Shown: piece by piece, positions 58,801 to 64,000 of the stretch
How the letters are laid out: each line of letters starts with the position of its first letter
Numbering within the stretch: the first letter of the stretch is position 1
Source of the DNA: Rotaria macrura
Taxonomy: Eukaryota; Rotifera; Eurotatoria; Philodinida; Philodinidae
Length of the DNA stretch: 64,000 nucleotides
Assembly: GCA_900239685.1 (NCBI GenBank)
Contig: OENT01000019.1
Location: 1 to 64,000, forward strand
Reading direction: 5' to 3'
Made by a program: the position numbers and the translations under genes
Notes under the pieces: generated by a model
The model's database searches: none
The model's input: only the letters and a program-made list of their open reading frames with translations
What the model was told of the DNA's origin: nothing

Positions 58801-61293
58801 TCTTTCTTCTCATATCTTTTAGTCTTTCTTTGCTTGGAATTATAAGAAGGCAAGATTTCCAGATGAAATCGATAGAGGTTGGTCATTGTATAATAAAATT
58901 GAAGAGTATAAAAGAATGGTAAGTTGTACTATTAAAAACAAAGTGAACAATTATTTTCATCATCGTTTTATAATCGATTTTTAACATGTCTTTAGGGTAT
59001 TAAATTAGATCGTGATCCAAATTGGAGAATAGATGCTGAAATAAATAAGAATTATGATTATTGTGATACCTATCCAAATATTCTTGTTCTTCCGTGCAAT
59101 TTCGATACATCGAAATTAGACAGTGTCTCGAATTTTCGTAGTAAAAAGCGTATACCAGTGAGTTGAAAATAAAATAAAATATTCTTTTTCAATAATATAA
59201 ATAAACAACTTGACTTTCTCAGGTTCTGAGTTGGTATTCTCGAAAAACTTCTGTAACAATAACACGATCCAGTCAACCAACAACTGGTCTTAATCGTAAA
59301 TGTCAGGATGATGTTGATTATTTACATGAAATAATAAGTACGAATACAAATCGACAATCAAAATTATTTATTCTTGATGCACGGCCAAAAGTAAATGCCA
59401 TAGCGAATAAAGCTAATGGTGGTGGATACGAAGATTATCCTGATTGTGAACTCGAATTTCAAAATATACAAAATATTCATGTAATGAGAGAAAGGTGAGT
59501 ACAAGGAGTGGAAATAATTTTCTTTTAAAAGTGAGAAAACGTATTTATTTATTGAAGTCTAAATAAATTACATTCGACTATACGAAATGGATCACAAGAC
59601 GATAAAACATGGTCGAATGATGTAGATAATACGCAATGGTTATTTCATATTCGAGTACGTAGATTTTATATGGTATTGTTATTTAACAGTACAAAATATG
59701 CTCATTGTTGTTTTTTGTTTTAAGGCAATTTTAATATCTGCTGATCGATTAGTTTCATTAGTTCATGATGATAAACGTTCAGTATTAGTACATTGTTCAG
59801 ATGGATGGGACCGAACATCACAAGTAAGTAGACGAAAGAAAAACGATTTTTCTTTGTACACATTCTATTTTTCAATTGCTAGATGACTTCATTGGCGATG
59901 CTCATGCTTGATCCTTACTATAGAACATTAGAAGGCTATATGATTTTAATAGAAAAAGAATGGATTAGTTTTGGTCATAAATTTTTAGATGTAAGTGTCT
60001 ATTTGAAAGGCAAATTAATATTTGACTAATCTGTTTCTAATTAGCGTATCGGTCATGGAGATAAGAATCAAACTGAACGATCACCTGTTTTTATTCAATT
60101 TCTTGATTGTACATATCAATTTTTACAACAGGTAAACAATTATTGGATAGCAAGATTTGAATAATTTGTCGAAAATTTTAAATTCGATAAACATAAACAC
60201 ACATCGTACATAAAACTATCAATTCACTGACGAAAGGAGAGCAATAAACACCAACATTACATACTAGTAAATTATTTTTCAGCAAGTGCAAGCAGAACTT
60301 TTCTATGAAATAAGTGTGATACGACTATCTCAGATAACAGTAAACCAGATTTTTCAATGTCAAATTCTGTTTAACAACAGTCAAATTACATAGTAATACA
60401 AAGCTGAATATCCTAATATAAAATATGCTTAAGATTTCATATGATTTCTAAATAGTAAATTCAGCATCAATCTTTGCGAGAAGGTTTTCTTCAGAATAAG
60501 TCATCTTCTACTACATATTCTTTGTATTGGAAACTTTATCATTGAAAGTTGATAATTAAAACCAAACATAACAATGGCTACATTCTTTTAATTGGTATTG
60601 TTTATATAATATATGCCGAGTCAGGTTTAAGTCTTATATATTATTAGTAGCTGTTGGAAAGACAGAGAATTTTTAATTGTTCTTTTTTCGTACATGGTGC
60701 TACTGGTGAGGTTCAGGGAGGCGATTTCTTTGAAACGCGAAAGACAAACATACATCAATATTGAATTTTTGCTTTCATACAAAAATTAAAGCTCAATAGA
60801 GATATAGGAAAACATCGAATCTACTTATACGGTTTACACTATTAATCGAGATTGGTCTTCTATGAAAGTTTCAATGATTTTCGTCTAACCGTGCCGAAGA
60901 AGCATGAGCGAAGTAGACAAAGAAATACTCGCGTTTGGTCGGCGAACAACTACAATTAATTGAATATGCAATATCTTTTATTTTTCCTCTTAGTTTGAAT
61001 ATGCTTTTGAATTCAATGAAAAGCTTCTATTAAAAATAGCCGATTGTTTATATTCGTGTCAATACGGCACATTTTTATTAAATTCCGAGAAACTACGCAC
61101 ACAAATGAATATATCCGAGTGTACAATGTCAGTATGGACACCTATCTTAGATGATCGTCAAACATATTTAAATCCATCATACGATGCAAAAAGGGATCGA
61201 CTTATACAAATTAATATTAATGATCAAATTAAATTATGGAAAAATTATTATTGTCGTTATATGTCTGATAATAAATCTACATCAAAAGATTAA
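55863..61293 (+). CDS. MTMR2: Myotubularin phosphoinositide 3-phosphatase (MTM1/MTMR2 class), 623 aa
   Basis: Removes the 3-phosphate of PI3P and PI(3,5)P2 on endosomes. Fourteen exons: 55863-55893, 55951-56084, 56304-56439, 56502-56605, 56673-56783, 56842-56976, 58823-58918, 58996-59157, 59223-59494, 59558-59654, 59725-59823, 59883-59990, 60045-60131, 60994-61293 (1872 nt). The order is a Ser-rich N terminus, PH-GRAM domain ([30 protein letters not shown]), then the phosphatase domain: [53 protein letters not shown] block, IHVMRE, and the active-site P-loop [12 protein letters not shown] with CX5R intact, so it should be catalytically active. [25 protein letters not shown] and RIGHGDKN follow. 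Human MTMR2 is 643 aa. The C terminus lacks an evident coiled coil and PDZ-binding motif. Intron 6 is 1.8 kb and intron 13 0.9 kb. It could equally be called the MTM1/MTMR1/MTMR2 co-orthologue. Confidence 0.92.
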
Positions 61294-61642
61294 TATTCTA
61301 GCCATGAAAATGGTAGGAAATCACCTAACAATGATATATATTTGAAAAAGTCTTCGTTTTCGAACGAAACATTTTCTTAGATTAATCTCTTTTTTTGTTA
61401 TTGATTCTACCCGGTATTCTGTGTAAAAATTATATTCAAAACCAATTACAGTATTTTTTTTACGGTTATAAAATTTATATATATATACATCTATTTTTCG
61501 TTTTTATAATTCTTATTTCACATTATTTAATGACAGTTGATTTACTTAAATAATTTATAGGAAAAAAGCTGTCGTTGCTTTATTTTAGATTAAATTCTCA
61601 TTTGTTTTACCAACAACAAAAAAAGAAAAGAATAAAATCACA
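61294..61642. other. Short intergenic region with RPLP1 promoter
   Basis: 349 bp of AT-rich DNA between the MTMR2 stop and the RPLP1 start, with T-rich tracts and a TATATATATA run near 61480. It must contain the MTMR2 3' UTR and the RPLP1 promoter. No other gene seen. Confidence 0.6.
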
Positions 61643-62071
61643 ATGACCCTTAGCAATCATGAACTCGCCTGTGTTTATGCCTCACTTATCTTAGCTGACG
61701 ACAACGTTAATATTAAAGGTGATAAAATAACATCAATATTAAAAGCTGCCAGCTACGACATCGATTCATATTGGCCGGATCTCTTTGCTGATGCGGTGAA
61801 TGGTATTCAAATTACAGATCTTCTCAAACGTGTTGGTTCAGCTCCAACAGCATCGGCTGTTAGTGCACCAGTTGTTGCAACTGCAACTACTGCTGACGAT
61901 AAGAAAGGTGCCGGTGGTAAAGAAGCTGCCAAGAAAGAAGAAAAGAAAGCCGAAAAAGATGATTCGGATGAAGGCGAAGATATGGTATGACTTAAACTTC
62001 ATTTACGATTGAACATATTTGTACTAATAGGATTTTTTTCTTTCTTTCAGGGCTTCGGTTTATTCGATTAG
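61643..62071 (+). CDS. RPLP1: 60S acidic ribosomal protein P1, 120 aa
   Basis: Component of the ribosomal P-stalk that recruits translation elongation factors. Exons 61643-61984 and 62051-62071 (363 nt). The N-terminal dimerisation helices (LSNHELACVYASLILADDNV, IKGDKITSILKAA, WPDLFADAVNG) are followed by an Ala-rich hinge, a Lys/Glu/Asp-rich segment (KKEEKKAEKDDSDEGEDM) and the conserved C terminus GFGLFD, which is encoded alone by the 21-nt last exon. The C-terminal DSDEGEDMGFGLFD matches the eukaryotic P-protein tail. Human RPLP1 is 114 aa. The start is the only Met at the N terminus and is preceded by CACA. Confidence 0.97.
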
Positions 62072-62161
62072 ATTCTATTCATTGTCAACACACTAAATAC
62101 GCATATCATCTATCGATTCCTTTTTTGTGTATCAGCAATGCTCGTGTGTCTATTGTTTAAG

Positions 62162-62167
62162 AATAAA
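62162..62167 (+). promoter_or_regulatory. RPLP1 polyadenylation signal AATAAA
   Basis: A canonical AATAAA hexamer 90 nt downstream of the RPLP1 stop, directly followed by an A run. It fits the short 3' UTR expected of a ribosomal protein gene. Confidence 0.6.
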
Positions 62168-64000
62168 AAAAAAAGAAGATAATTGTTGATATTAAGAAAA
62201 ATATATACCATCAGTAAATCGAAAACGAATCTCAATTTTGAATAAGAAAATTTTCTTCTGAAAGGAATGAGAATGTTTGAATGCCGGTATATGATCGACT
62301 AACGAAAATTGACAATATGATCCCTACTGTTGGAACTACAGTTCATTGGATCGTATTAAAATCATCTCTTTTTATACTTGGCAAATGTTTAATATACCTA
62401 ATTATCTAATGCTGGATGGCAGAATCCAGTCACTGAATTACGACAGACTCAGTGAAATCTAGATGATATTCAAATAATCTGTACTGTATACGTTCGACGT
62501 TCTTTTAGTGGATGAATAGATATGGTTCAAAGCATATCCAATCGTTTTTACCATTGACCAGGCAAAATTCATTTTTGAAAAAGACAACGATGTTCTACTA
62601 AAATAAGAACGATCATCTTATCGCTGAATATCAAAATTAATACGATTTAATCGCACATACGATTGAAGTCCATAGTTAATCGTAGATGACTTCAGTGAAA
62701 TTCGTGAGATCAGATGACAAATAGGAGTGTAGCTTCAAAAACATTTTTGATTGACTATCAATTTCATTTTATACTCTATCATACTTTCTAATCACAATGA
62801 TCTACGTAGTTAAAAAAAGGCATGACGATGCACTTATGCTGTTCGTTTCTTTTAAAATGAAACTACAGATCATAAAAACTTCTTTTTACCAACGACTTTC
62901 TTCAAGAAGATTGAACAATGGTAAAACAAACGGACACACACTGCTATCATGACATCCAATTACTACGCTTGAATAATTACTTTAGAAATTTCTCGAGATC
63001 ATAATGATCAAAATACTTGTTAAGAAGGAACTATCTTCAATGATTGTATGGATTATAAACATGGTAAATATGCTTAGACCATTACATATCGTTTGTTTCT
63101 TGTAAATAGTTTTTGATCCACGTAGATAATAGAACACATAGTAGTACTTAAGAAAACAGCAACTGTTTGCTGTTACTATCTGTTTTTCTATTTGACAAGT
63201 AACATCATTCTCATAAATACCATATATACTTACATGCTGATGTATTTTTTATGTAAGAAACGTCAATATGCATTAATTTTTTCTTGCGAGTGTTTTTTTT
63301 CCATACATTGACCATACACTGACGTAACAAATGCATCGATACACTTTTTATGTTGAGTCGATGCAAGATGTATCTAATTAGTAACATCCCCATTGGTTTT
63401 CTCTGAGATATTAATTAACCCATTGACAATTTACCATTGTAAAATCAACTGTACTTTTTCTCTATACATCGACGATATTTTCGATTGTATCAATAGCTCG
63501 ACCGACTTTACCTGAATCATTAACGAACATTCTTAAGGGTACGTAAAACAATCCGATTACTATATCCGAATAGTAGATCCTAGGTAAAAAGAAAACAAAA
63601 AAGATGAGACAACAGATGTAGTGTACAGTATTGGAGGAAAAACCTTCATTAACGTAGTCCCATGACGATCGTGTCGGAGAACTCGCACATTTCATATAAG
63701 ATGGAATTCTTGATTTTATTTCCATAATCTAACCTTTCAACTGAGAATATTACGAGCTAAAATCTGTTCAGAAGGATTACACAAAATCAGAATAAAACGA
63801 TATGTCCACACTTTTAGAATGCTCGATTTTGAAGATGACTGAGTTTCATCTCTTAGAAATGAAGATTTTTATTTTACTTGGACAGACGAGGAATTATAAA
63901 AATTCGTTTCTCCGATTAAATAAAAATCTGTATTTTGTGCTATTCTTGAAAAAAAAATGCACTGAAACTTCATCTCTTTTTTTTTCGCTATTTATGGTTT
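62168..64000. other. Right flank without a clear gene
   Basis: AT-rich DNA downstream of RPLP1. A minus-strand frame at 63725-63462 (87 codons, contains GLFYVPLRMFVNDSGKVGRA and an acceptor-like TTTTTACCTAG inside) might be the last exon of a gene lying beyond the window, but it resembles nothing I recognise. Confidence 0.4.
63462..63725 (-). CDS. Doubtful ORF, possible terminal exon
   Basis: Open frame of 87 codons. The stretch after the internal acceptor-like CTTTTTACCTAG (63580) reads IYYSDIVIGLFYVPLRMF and ends DTIENIVDV. The part before it, MKCASSPTRSSWDYVNEG, is followed by GT and could be a separate exon. No homology and no firm support; listed only because codon use is not obviously random. 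Confidence 0.15.
   Translation of the reverse strand: MEIKSRIPSYMKCASSPTRSSWDYVNEGFSSNTVHYICCLIFFVFFLPRIYYSDIVIGLFYVPLRMFVNDSGKVGRAIDTIENIVDV

Overview
The window is nuclear DNA of a small-genome, AT-rich invertebrate. Genes have many short GT-AG introns (often 50-90 bp) mixed with a few introns of 1-5 kb, and codon use favours A or T at third positions. Two metazoan-atypical genes (a UVDE-type UV-damage endonuclease and a DUF2961/GH172-like protein) sit among ordinary animal genes and carry introns of their own. That mixture fits a bdelloid rotifer best. This is an inference from gene content and architecture; a tardigrade or another HGT-rich micro-invertebrate is not excluded. Exon models were built by hand from homology, splice consensus and reading phase. 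For every multi-exon model the exon lengths sum to a multiple of three.

Minus-strand half (about 2.4-36.5 kb), in transcription order from high to low coordinates: a calaxin-like dynein calcium sensor (36.5-35.0 kb), UDP-glucuronate decarboxylase UXS1 (31.5-29.7), the peptidyl-tRNA-hydrolase-like PTRHD1 (27.2-26.8), a Ras-family GTPase (22.1-20.9), UVDE (20.4-18.1), and a 20-exon CUX/Cut homeobox gene (15.9-2.4) with the CASP-like coiled coil, three CUT domains and a homeodomain. The intergenic DNA from 28.5 to 34.8 kb holds the most foreign-looking sequence: a GC-rich composite island with a 20-bp hairpin, a 21-bp minisatellite and a tetranucleotide tail, then two candidate inverted-repeat elements.

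Plus-strand half (40.3-62.1 kb): NDUFA5 (complex I), SH3BP5 (Rab11 GEF), syntaxin-16 (TGN Qa-SNARE), an unrecognised 440-residue type I membrane protein with a solute-binding-protein-like ectodomain, two identical tRNA-Asn(GTT) genes, a myotubularin (MTM1/MTMR2 class) and ribosomal protein RPLP1. A minus-strand DUF2961 gene (53.9-52.6) and an ambiguous pair of opposing small ORFs near 54.3 kb, at the only undetermined base, interrupt the run.

There is no operon. SH3BP5, STX16 and MTMR2 all act in endosome/TGN trafficking, but their closeness may be chance. The best candidates for something undescribed are the 440-residue ectodomain protein, the 28.5-29.3 kb composite island and the two inverted-repeat elements.
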